Shown here piece after piece: positions 1-6,455 of a stretch of DNA of 15,670 bases (position 1 is the first letter of the stretch; each line of letters begins with the position of its first letter). The notes under the pieces are model-generated. The model was not told where the DNA came from. It did no database searches and saw nothing but the letters and a program-made list of their open reading frames with translations. A program made the translations under genes and the position numbers. This DNA comes from CAYQVW01 sp964421245 (GTDB lineage: Bacteria; Margulisbacteria; WOR-1; XYC2-FULL-46-14): the NCBI GenBank assembly GCA_964421245.1, contig CAYQVW010000027.1, forward strand, positions 1 to 15,670, given 5' to 3'.

Positions 1-44
1 TTATCATGATTTTCATATCTTAATGGGTGGTCCAGTTTTTGGGG
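1..44 (-). repeat. IS-like terminus at the left edge (outward facing)
   Basis: On the minus strand, bases 44 to 30 read CCCCAAAAACTGGAC and continue ACC. A near-identical CCCCAAAAAGTGGAC followed by ACC lies at 15628-15642 on the plus strand, so the two copies face outward from the window. About a dozen bases beyond the motif, on the minus strand, an ATG at 16 opens a frame that runs off the window (M-K-I-M-I). The layout of a C/A-rich terminal repeat followed closely by a start codon resembles left ends of IS3-type insertion sequences; that family name is from memory and is inference. The motif directly abuts the stop codon of the neighbouring gene (45-47). No transposase is visible inside the window. 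Confidence 0.4.
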
Positions 45-1586
45 TTAATTATACTCCGCCCTATTAGGATAAGTCGCAATCTTATCTAATTCCCTTTCTG
101 AACAATAATGATACGCACCGCCTCTTTCTTCCTTAATCCTCTCCAAAGCAAGCCTCCCTCTTACTGCTCTTTCAAATCTATCTAAAGAATCAAAAAACTT
201 TTTCCTTTTAAATTCTTCAAACCACTCCTCTTCAAAATGATCAATTGCCCACATAAAACTTCTATGAATTCTTTCTTGTGCTCCTCTCAAGATAAAACCT
301 GGATCACTGCCGTGCCTTAAAACAAATCCAAATACACCCCTTAAGCTCTCTTGATCATTTCTAAACTTAGCCAAATTGAGTAAAACTCTACAACGAAACT
401 CATCCCCCTCTCCATAATCATGAAGACTAGACAATCCATAAACATCTGACAAAAATTTAAAGAGAGATTCCTCCCCAAAAAGTTTACCAAGTTGTTCGAA
501 CAACTCTGCTTCTTCATTGGCCCAGGCTGATTTTTGTAGTCTTCTTAGTTTTGCTAAATTAAATTGTTCTTCTTCAAATAACCCAGAATGGACCCTTTCA
601 TACTCCAAGGGAGTCATCTGACGAAAAACCGTTGAATCTTGTTCGTATATTGCACTCAACTTTTGAAAAGCCTCAAAAGCCCTTCCGCTAAATCTTCTCC
701 TCCCAACCCTCTCAATATCATGAGACCCTCCGCGAAATAAAGACTTAACTACCTCAAAGTGACTCAATCCAATTACCTCTATCTCTTCTCTATCCGCATA
801 ATCTTGTATTTCTTTAGTCAATCCACTATAAACAAAAAAGGTCTTTGCCGCCTTCTTAGAAGAAACAACCTGCGCAACAATTTCTCCCTTATTACTATAA
901 TCAGATATCTCCTTAAAGTGAACGGACCAGGAACCCGGAGCCGCTCTAACCCATTCAGAAGGTGGTGAAAAATTTACAGCTGCATCATCATGAGTAACAG
1001 CCGCCAAAACAATTGCTTCTCGATTTCTATAATCAGAAATAGCCGGAATACGTCGATAAACCAAAGAGGCAGCAGCATCAGAAGAGACCCTAACTGCTAA
1101 TAAAAGAGTACTCTCTCTTTGCGGCATGGCAGCCAATAATTCAAAATTCTTTTTAACTAGCTCGGCAGCAATCAGTTTATCCCTTACTCCAGCCAAAATT
1201 AATTCTCCCTTATTTCTAAAACAAGAATCGGGAAGCCGGTTTAATTCCCGTGGGAGCACAGTAGCTGCAGATTTGCCAGATCTTTCTGCAACAGTTTTAA
1301 AAATCTCACTGTAATTTGAGTAATCTAAAATAGTAAAAAAATGACGTCTTGCAAAAAGTGGAAGAATTTGTTCAGAATCACAATTTATGACAGCTCTTAA
1401 TAATATCTCTTCTCTTTGTGGACAATCAGCAATATCACTTAAATTATGTTGCAATAATTTATTCGCAAAACCTCTATTAGAAACAGCATTTAGCCAAAAG
1501 CTCTGTCTCATTGACAGATGAGTCCCTCCTGGTAAAGGCCTATTCACGGAGCTAAGATTGGGCCATAGATTAATACTATTTTTCAT
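45..1586 (-). CDS. Orphan repeat protein (513 aa) with seven ~33-residue helical repeats
   Basis: I do not recognise a family. The first 290 residues hold about seven degenerate units of 30-44 residues. Each is anchored by a motif like D-Y-x-N-R/K-E/G-E-I-V-x-x-A-V followed by an Ala-rich stretch; anchors lie near residues 56, 91, 125, 155, 188, 232 and 265. The pattern suggests an alpha-helical solenoid and loosely recalls DUF4116-type repeats, which are longer (inference, weak). Residues 300-513 are non-repetitive, charged and rich in F, E and R. There is no signal peptide or membrane segment, so it is probably cytoplasmic. The start is the ATG at 1586, because a TGA codon sits directly upstream in frame. 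The gene has an ECF-like promoter whose -10 part ends six bases before the ATG, so the message may be leaderless. Its stop codon touches an IS-like terminus, so the true C-terminus may have been altered by an insertion. Confidence 0.8.
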   Translation of the reverse strand: MKNSINLWPNLSSVNRPLPGGTHLSMRQSFWLNAVSNRGFANKLLQHNLSDIADCPQREEILLRAVINCDSEQILPLFARRHFFTILDYSNYSEIFKTVAERSGKSAATVLPRELNRLPDSCFRNKGELILAGVRDKLIAAELVKKNFELLAAMPQRESTLLLAVRVSSDAAASLVYRRIPAISDYRNREAIVLAAVTHDDAAVNFSPPSEWVRAAPGSWSVHFKEISDYSNKGEIVAQVVSSKKAAKTFFVYSGLTKEIQDYADREEIEVIGLSHFEVVKSLFRGGSHDIERVGRRRFSGRAFEAFQKLSAIYEQDSTVFRQMTPLEYERVHSGLFEEEQFNLAKLRRLQKSAWANEEAELFEQLGKLFGEESLFKFLSDVYGLSSLHDYGEGDEFRCRVLLNLAKFRNDQESLRGVFGFVLRHGSDPGFILRGAQERIHRSFMWAIDHFEEEWFEEFKRKKFFDSLDRFERAVRGRLALERIKEERGGAYHYCSERELDKIATYPNRAEYN

Positions 1587-1592
1587 TCAATA

Positions 1593-1625
1593 TATTTATC
1601 GCCACCTTTTAGTAAAAATTTCACT
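1593..1625 (-). promoter_or_regulatory. ECF-like bipartite promoter element, copy A
   Basis: On the minus strand AGTGAAATTTTT (1625-1614) is followed by 12 bases and CGATAAATA (1601-1593). The same block and spacing occur at 9151, 12470, 13145 and 14912 on the plus strand. Read as a promoter it is TGAAAT with a T-tract, a 16-base spacer and CGATAA. Six bases separate its end from the ATG at 1586, the same distance as between the -10 boxes and start codons of mtnP and the gene at 12109. Confidence 0.65.
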
Positions 1626-1631
1626 TTTTTA

Positions 1632-1661
1632 TTGACAGAATTAATCTCCCCCTGTTATAAT
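1632..1661 (+). promoter_or_regulatory. Sigma70-type promoter of the yqeK-LCP-rsfS operon
   Basis: A consensus TTGACA at 1632-1637 and a consensus TATAAT at 1656-1661 are separated by 18 bases. Transcription would start near 1668 and run toward yqeK. It lies back to back with the ECF-like promoter of the leftward gene, so the two regulatory regions are only a few bases apart. Confidence 0.8.
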
Positions 1662-1665
1662 ACTC

Positions 1666-1704
1666 ATGTTTCAATGTACGTCACATACTATTATTTATAA
1701 ATAA
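1666..1704 (+). CDS. Possible 12-codon leader peptide upstream of yqeK
   Basis: An ATG at the predicted transcription start opens a 12-residue frame (MFQCTSHTIIYK) whose TAA at 1702-1704 overlaps the first base pairs of the terminator-like hairpin at 1703-1729. The position is what a leader peptide coupled to attenuation would need. There is no ribosome binding site (it would be leaderless) and no run of a single regulatory codon, so it may be chance. Confidence 0.2.
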   Translation: MFQCTSHTIIYK

Positions 1705-1733
1705 ACCAAGGTTTAGCTGATCTTGGTTTTTTT
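1703..1733 (+). terminator. Terminator-like hairpin in the yqeK leader (possible attenuator)
   Basis: AAACCAAG at 1703-1710 pairs perfectly with CTTGGTTT at 1722-1729 around an 11-base loop, and T's run on through 1732. The hairpin lies between the promoter (start near 1668) and yqeK at 1782. No rightward gene ends upstream of it, so the only transcript it can act on is the yqeK operon leader. It would release an RNA of about 65 bases unless bypassed. The stem is only 8 bp with modest GC, so termination is probably partial. Confidence 0.55.
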
Positions 1734-1781
1734 ATTGGTGGGTTGAAGAACCAGAACAAAAAGGAAGGGCACTTATAGTCA

Positions 1782-2348
1782 ATGAAGCAGGACCAAAAAT
1801 TAATAAATAGGCTTAAAAACTCTCTTCCGGAAGAAAGATTTAGCCACTCACTTAGAGTTGCAGAAATAGCCACAAAACTTGCAGAACACTATAAATTAAA
1901 TAGTGAAAAGGCCTATATTGCAGCATTATTACATGATTGCTCAAGGTTTTTAAAACCCTATCAAATGTTGAAACATGCAAAAAGGCTAAACTTTGAAATT
2001 GGAGAAGCAGAACTTGATGAACCAAAACTTTTGCACGCAGGTTTAAGCGCCTATTTTGCTAAACAAGATTATGGAATAGAAGACGACGAGATTTTTTCTG
2101 CAATAAGATCACATACTGTTGGAAATTCAAACATGTCTGATCTTGATAAAATTGTTTATTTAGCCGACCACATTGAAGAAGAAAGAAGCTATAATGGAAT
2201 AGAGAAAGTAAGGGCCTTAGCTTATCAAAACTTAGACCAAGCGGTAGTAGAATCAATGAACTGCATGCCTGAGTTTTTAAAAAAAGAGAACAAAATAGTA
2301 TCAAAAGAAACTATCAAAAACAAGCAAGGCATTGAAAACAAAAAATAA
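1782..2348 (+). CDS. yqeK: YqeK-family HD-domain hydrolase (Ap4A hydrolase, symmetrical)
   Basis: This is an HD-superfamily phosphohydrolase of 188 aa, the usual YqeK length. YqeK family members split diadenosine tetraphosphate symmetrically to ADP and use a di-metal centre. The metal ligands are visible: H22 in FSHSLRVAEIA, H51-D52 in ALLHDCSR, a later H in HAGLSAYFA and another in RSHTVGN, and the C-terminal D in VYLADHIEEER. The start ATG at 1782 is forced by an in-frame TAG two codons upstream; a GGAAGG lies 13 bases before it, which is far for a ribosome site. The gene overlaps the next start by one base (TAATG). yqeK next to LCP and rsfS genes is a common order in Firmicutes. The Lys-rich tail after residue 165 is not conserved in the family as I know it. 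Confidence 0.92.
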   Translation: MKQDQKLINRLKNSLPEERFSHSLRVAEIATKLAEHYKLNSEKAYIAALLHDCSRFLKPYQMLKHAKRLNFEIGEAELDEPKLLHAGLSAYFAKQDYGIEDDEIFSAIRSHTVGNSNMSDLDKIVYLADHIEEERSYNGIEKVRALAYQNLDQAVVESMNCMPEFLKKENKIVSKETIKNKQGIENKK

Positions 2349-3310
2349 TGAATAATATAAATTATGAGTTTCTAAAAAACATTTACGATTCTAAAAGTAA
2401 GCCAGAGACCAAACCCAAAAAAAAGAGAGCTAAAATTCGTTGGGGCTTAGTTGTTTTTTCAATCTTTATGATTATTTTTTCGATGTTTTTGGGATTTGGT
2501 TTGGCAATTATGAGCCGAGCACTCCTGTTTGAAAGCGTCCTAGCATTACTGCCCGGTGAAAAGCTTCTCCCAAAAACAAATATTCTTGTTCTAGGGCTTG
2601 ATAAAGGCAGACGGATCCACAGGTCAGACAGTATAATGATCGTCCATCTAGACCCAAACATAAATGAAGCAAATATTCTATCGATTCCAAGAGACACTAT
2701 TGCAGCTATCCCCGGACGAGGCTTGGATAAAATTAATCATTCTTTTGCCTACGGTGGTCCGGAACTAACCAGAAGAACGGTTCAAAACCTACTAAAAATA
2801 AAAATCCCACATTATATTACTGTAAACATCGGTGGACTTGAAAAAATGATCGACGAAATCGGTGGAGTTCCCCTAAATGTAAAAAAAAGAATGTATTACG
2901 TAGACTATGCCCAAAACCTTTTTGTTAATTTAAAACCGGGAAGACAAAATCTGTCTGGAAGAGATTCTTTGTCGTATATCCGATATCGAAACGACCGCGA
3001 TGGGGATATCGGAAGAATCTATCGCCAGCAAAAATTCACAAAAGCCTTAACACAAAAAATGTTTAAGGGAGAAAACCTAATGCGATCCCCCCAGTTGGTA
3101 TTAAAGCTTCTATCTTATCTTGAAACAAACCTGTCGGCCCGAGAAACACTTGGCTTTACTCTTGCAATAAAAAAGATTTATGAGTTTGGACAAATCCGAA
3201 TGGATTCTCTGGGAGGAGATCCAATAATGCTGGATGGTGTTTTCTATTTAAAACCAAAAGAGAAAGAAATACAAAAAATGGTACGAACCTACTTTGAAAA
3301 GATAAAATGA
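2348..3310 (+). CDS. LytR-CpsA-Psr (LCP) family membrane-anchored phosphotransferase
   Basis: LCP proteins attach undecaprenyl-linked anionic or polysaccharide polymers to peptidoglycan on the outer face of the membrane. The 320-aa protein has a Lys-rich cytoplasmic N-terminus, one membrane segment at about residues 32-56 and an extracytoplasmic LCP domain. The domain shows the family hallmarks in order: NILVLGLD, HRSDSIM, LSIPRDT, DKINHSFAYGG, IDEIGGV and the Arg-rich RYRNDRDGDIGRIYRQQ that contacts the polyprenyl pyrophosphate. There is no accessory C-terminal domain. It overlaps yqeK by one base and its TGA overlaps the rsfS start as ATGA, so the three genes are translationally coupled. 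In such organisms it would act in cell-surface glycopolymer attachment; the substrate cannot be read from the sequence. Confidence 0.93.
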   Translation: MNNINYEFLKNIYDSKSKPETKPKKKRAKIRWGLVVFSIFMIIFSMFLGFGLAIMSRALLFESVLALLPGEKLLPKTNILVLGLDKGRRIHRSDSIMIVHLDPNINEANILSIPRDTIAAIPGRGLDKINHSFAYGGPELTRRTVQNLLKIKIPHYITVNIGGLEKMIDEIGGVPLNVKKRMYYVDYAQNLFVNLKPGRQNLSGRDSLSYIRYRNDRDGDIGRIYRQQKFTKALTQKMFKGENLMRSPQLVLKLLSYLETNLSARETLGFTLAIKKIYEFGQIRMDSLGGDPIMLDGVFYLKPKEKEIQKMVRTYFEKIK

Positions 3311-3587
3311 AAGAAGAAAAATTACTTAAAACAATAATTAAGATCGCCGAAAATAATAAGGCAAAAGACATAAAAGCAATAAACCTCTCAAATAAGGCTC
3401 CAAATCTTGTTATAATGAGTGGAGAGTCCTCCCCGCAACTAAAGGCAATCTCTCGCGAGATTATTAAAGGGTTGGGATGATTCTCGATGCGGGATCAATA
3501 ATTGTACATGTCATGAACCCGGCTGAAAGAGAATACTATAATTTAGAAGAACTTTGGGGAAAGGAGGGAATTGTTTATCATTATTAA
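3307..3587 (+). pseudogene. rsfS: Split or broken rsfS (ribosomal silencing factor)
   Basis: RsfS (RsfA/Iojap) binds ribosomal protein uL14 and blocks subunit joining under starvation. Here it is in two overlapping frames. The first, 3307-3480 (57 aa), contains the family N-terminus (LLKTIIKIAENNKAKDIKAI, then IMSGESSPQLKAISREII). The second, 3477-3587 (36 aa), contains the C-terminus (ILDAGSIIVHVM, NPAEREYYNLEELW). They meet at an ATGA. Compared with a normal RsfS of about 105-115 aa, roughly 16 residues between the helix ending REII and the conserved W-x-I-L-D-A-G strand are missing. A TGG at 3473-3475 would restore that Trp in a third frame, so the gap is an out-of-frame deletion rather than a single slipped base. 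It could be a true pseudogene, a gene expressed as two coupled pieces, or an assembly error. Confidence 0.8.
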
Positions 3588-3657
3588 CAAACGACTAACA
3601 AACTCGAATTCGCGAATAGTTGTAGCGAGCAAAGCGAGCGTGTTGTAGTTTAATTGG
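3588..3657 (+). other. Short spacer before tRNA-Ala with small repeats
   Basis: This 70-base stretch has no gene. It holds two overlapping palindromes (CGAATTCG at 3605-3612 and ATTCGCGAAT at 3608-3617) and paired direct repeats (GTTGTAG at 3619 and 3642; GCGAGC at 3625 and 3634). I see no convincing tRNA promoter; the tRNA may be cotranscribed with the upstream operon. Confidence 0.3.
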
Positions 3658-3730
3658 GGGGCTGTAGCTCAGCTGGGAGAGCGTTTGACTGGCAGTCAAA
3701 AGGTCGTCGGTTCAATCCCGATCAGCTCCA
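3658..3730 (+). tRNA. tRNA-Ala, anticodon GGC
   Basis: A full cloverleaf can be drawn. The acceptor stem GGGGCTG/CAGCTCC includes the G3-U70 wobble that identifies alanine tRNAs. The D arm is GCTC/GAGC. The anticodon stem TTTGA/TCAAA encloses loop CTGGCAG with anticodon GGC at 3691-3693. The T arm is GTCGG TTCAATC CCGAT, and the discriminator base is A. The 3' CCA is not encoded (TTC follows), so CCA must be added by tRNA nucleotidyltransferase. It reads GCC codons. Confidence 0.96.
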
Positions 3731-3738
3731 TTCCGTAA

Positions 3739-3758
3739 AGACATGCCATGGCATGTCT
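3739..3758. promoter_or_regulatory. Perfect 20-bp palindrome between tRNA-Ala and ppdK
   Basis: AGACATGCCATGGCATGTCT is its own reverse complement over all 20 bases. It lies 8 bases after the tRNA and 27 bases before the ppdK start. It is either a dimeric-regulator operator or, as RNA, an 8-bp hairpin with a CATG loop that marks the tRNA 3' processing boundary. No T-run follows, so it is not a rho-independent terminator. Confidence 0.5.
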
Positions 3759-3785
3759 ATACAATTATAAAGGAGGATTCATAAA

Positions 3786-6455
3786 ATGGCGAAGAAGTTA
3801 GTGTATTCGTTCGGTGGAGGTAAAGCAGACGGAAAGGCGGGGATGAAAAATTTATTAGGGGGAAAAGGGGCTAATCTTGGAGAGATGGCAAAAATTGGTG
3901 TTCCGGTTCCAGCTGGATTCACAATTACAACGGAAATGTGCACCATCTTCTATAAAATGAACAAAAAATATCCAAAAGAACTTAACGGGCAAATTGATTC
4001 CGCCCTTAAAAAAGTAGAAAAGGTCATGGGAGCAATATTTGGAGATAAGGAAAACCCATTACTTGTATCTGTGCGATCTGGAGCAAGGGTATCTATGCCT
4101 GGAATGATGGATACAGTATTAAACCTTGGACTAAATGATACAACTGTAGTAGGTCTTGCAAAACAATCAAACAACGAAAGATTTGCATGGGATTCTTATC
4201 GACGTTTTGTTCAAATGTACGGCGACGTAGTGCTTGGAATGAAACCAGAGAGCAAAACAGAAGAAGATCCTTTTGAAATAATCATTAAAGCAAAGAAAAA
4301 AGAAAAGGGAATCAAAATTGATACAGATCTAACTATTTCTGACCTAAAAGATCTAGTTAAAAAATTCAAAGCCGAGATAAAAAAGCGAACCGGAAGTAAT
4401 TTTCCTGAAGATCCTAAAAAACAGCTTTGGGGAGCAATTAATGCTGTATTTGGTTCTTGGAATGGTGAGCGAGCAATCAAGTATAGGAAGATAAATGGAA
4501 TACCAGGAGACTGGGGAACAGCAGTAAATGTCCAATCAATGGTTTACGGAAACATGGGCAATGATTCTGCAACCGGTGTTGCCTTTACTAGAAATCCAGC
4601 TACCGGACAAAAGATCTTCTATGGAGAATACTTGGTCAACGCTCAGGGAGAAGACGTTGTTGCAGGGACGCGCACCCCTCAACCGGTAAACAAAAATACC
4701 AAGAGTTCAAAACATCAAAAAACTCTTCAGGAAATTATGCCAAAGCCATACAAAGATCTTGAAGCTATTTATAAGAAGCTCGAAAAGCACTATCGTGATA
4801 TGCAAGACATCGAGTTTACAATTCAAAAAGGTAAACTTTGGATGTTGCAGACCAGAACAGGAAAGAGAACTGCAGCAGCTGCATTAAAAATTGCGGTTGA
4901 TATGGTCAAAGAAAAAATGATCGACAAAAAAGAGGCAGTTCTTAGAATTGCACCTTCTCAGCTTGATCAACTCCTCCACCCTACCTTCGATCCAAAAGCT
5001 AAGAAGACTGTACTTGCAAAAGGATTGCCAGCTTCTCCTGGAGCTGCGTCCGGACAAGTAGTTTTCCATGCTGATGATGCGGAAGAGTGGGTAAAGGATG
5101 GCAAGAAAGTAATTCTTGTTCGTATTGAAACCTCCCCTGAAGATATCGGAGGAATGGCAGTTGCACAAGGTATTCTAACTGCAAAAGGTGGAATGACTTC
5201 ACACGCAGCTGTTGTTGCCCGCGGAATGGGTAAATGCTGTGTAGCTGGTTGTGGAACGTTAGAAATTGATTATGAAAACCAACAGATGACTATTAAGGGG
5301 AAAGCTATCAAAGCAGGTGCCTGGGTATCAATTGACGGATCAACTGGTGAGTTAATGGAAGGACAGGTTGCAACCATCCAGCCAAAATTAACCGGTGACT
5401 TTGGAACCATCATGGGTTGGGCCGACGGATTCAGAAAAATTAATGTCAGAACCAACGCCGATAGTCCAAAAGACTCTGCTGTTGCAATCAGCTTTGGCGC
5501 AGAAGGAATCGGTCTCTGTAGAACAGAGCACATGTTCTTTGAAGGAGAAAGAATCAAAGCTGTTCGTGAAATGATCTTGTCTGATAACCTTCCCGGAAGA
5601 AAAAAGGCCTTAGCCAAACTTCTTCCGATGCAAAAAGCTGATTTCGTTGGAATTCTCAAAGCAATGGCGGGAAAACCAGTAACAATTAGATTACTTGATC
5701 CTCCATTGCATGAATTTGTTCCACACGATGATGCTGCACAAGCTGATATGGCCAAGGAAATGGGAAAGACTCCTCAGGAGATAAAGGCTAAAGTTGAATC
5801 CTTAAAAGAGTTTAACCCTATGCTCGGACACCGTGGCTGCCGTCTTGGAGTTTCATATCCAGAAATTACTGAGATGCAAACAGCCGCAATTATGAGCGCT
5901 GCATGTGAACTGGCCAAAAAAGGAGTCAAGGTATCACCTGAAATAATGATTCCTTTAATCGGTACAGTAAACGAATATAAGAACCAACGCGATATTGTTA
6001 AAAAGGTTGCGGAAGAAATAATTAAGAAAAGCGGAAAAAAGGTTTCATACATGATCGGAACAATGATTGAGATTCCTCGTGCAGCACTTTTAGCTGATGA
6101 GGTTGCTAAGGAAGCTGAGTTCTTCTCATTTGGAACCAACGATCTAACCCAGATGACCTTTGGTTACAGTCGTGATGACGCCGGAACATTCTTGCCAATG
6201 TATGTTGAGCAAGGAATTCTAAAAGATGATCCGTTCCAGGTACTTGACCAGGATGGAGTTGGTAAATTGGTTGAGATGGGAATCAAGCTTGGACGGAAAT
6301 CCAACAAAAAGCTTAAAGTTGGAATCTGCGGAGAACACGGTGGAGAACCAAGTTCAGTTGAATTCTGTATTAGAGCCGGAATGAACTATGTAAGCTGCTC
6401 ACCCTATCGTGTTCCAATTGCAAGACTTGCTGCCGCTCACGCTGCCCTAAAATGA
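3786..6455 (+). CDS. ppdK: Pyruvate, phosphate dikinase
   Basis: This enzyme interconverts pyruvate + ATP + Pi and PEP + AMP + PPi in the cytoplasm, in the glycolytic or gluconeogenic direction. At 889 aa it is the full family length. The domains are in the expected order. An N-terminal ATP-grasp region begins GGKGANLGEMAKIGVPVPAG. The swivelling phosphohistidine domain has the catalytic His473 in GGMTSHAAVVARGMGKCCVAG. The C-terminal PEP/pyruvate barrel has GLCRTEHMFF, LLDPPLHEF, the FGTNDLTQ motif and the acid/base Cys848 in GICGEHGGEPSS. The start is supported by a strong AAAGGAGGA ending about 8 bases upstream. A 20-bp palindrome precedes it. The stop overlaps the next start (ATGA). In small fermentative genomes PPDK often replaces or supplements pyruvate kinase. 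Confidence 0.98.
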   Translation: MAKKLVYSFGGGKADGKAGMKNLLGGKGANLGEMAKIGVPVPAGFTITTEMCTIFYKMNKKYPKELNGQIDSALKKVEKVMGAIFGDKENPLLVSVRSGARVSMPGMMDTVLNLGLNDTTVVGLAKQSNNERFAWDSYRRFVQMYGDVVLGMKPESKTEEDPFEIIIKAKKKEKGIKIDTDLTISDLKDLVKKFKAEIKKRTGSNFPEDPKKQLWGAINAVFGSWNGERAIKYRKINGIPGDWGTAVNVQSMVYGNMGNDSATGVAFTRNPATGQKIFYGEYLVNAQGEDVVAGTRTPQPVNKNTKSSKHQKTLQEIMPKPYKDLEAIYKKLEKHYRDMQDIEFTIQKGKLWMLQTRTGKRTAAAALKIAVDMVKEKMIDKKEAVLRIAPSQLDQLLHPTFDPKAKKTVLAKGLPASPGAASGQVVFHADDAEEWVKDGKKVILVRIETSPEDIGGMAVAQGILTAKGGMTSHAAVVARGMGKCCVAGCGTLEIDYENQQMTIKGKAIKAGAWVSIDGSTGELMEGQVATIQPKLTGDFGTIMGWADGFRKINVRTNADSPKDSAVAISFGAEGIGLCRTEHMFFEGERIKAVREMILSDNLPGRKKALAKLLPMQKADFVGILKAMAGKPVTIRLLDPPLHEFVPHDDAAQADMAKEMGKTPQEIKAKVESLKEFNPMLGHRGCRLGVSYPEITEMQTAAIMSAACELAKKGVKVSPEIMIPLIGTVNEYKNQRDIVKKVAEEIIKKSGKKVSYMIGTMIEIPRAALLADEVAKEAEFFSFGTNDLTQMTFGYSRDDAGTFLPMYVEQGILKDDPFQVLDQDGVGKLVEMGIKLGRKSNKKLKVGICGEHGGEPSSVEFCIRAGMNYVSCSPYRVPIARLAAAHAALK

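Noticed and set aside
1691..1873. 60-codon leftward frame in the yqeK leader
   Set aside because: It overlaps yqeK and the terminator hairpin, lacks a ribosome site and shows no recognisable protein features.
3307..3587. UGA recoded as glycine to rescue rsfS
   Set aside because: Reading through the TGA at 3478 gives an unrelated peptide and a TAA soon after, because the C-terminal half is in another frame. Other genes here end normally at TGA.
5270..5755. Long open frame antisense to ppdK (161 codons)
   Set aside because: It mirrors a strongly conserved ppdK segment, has no ribosome site, and its product is a low-complexity Ser/Ile-rich shadow. The same applies to the other antisense frames inside ppdK, dgt, dnaG, rpoD and apt.
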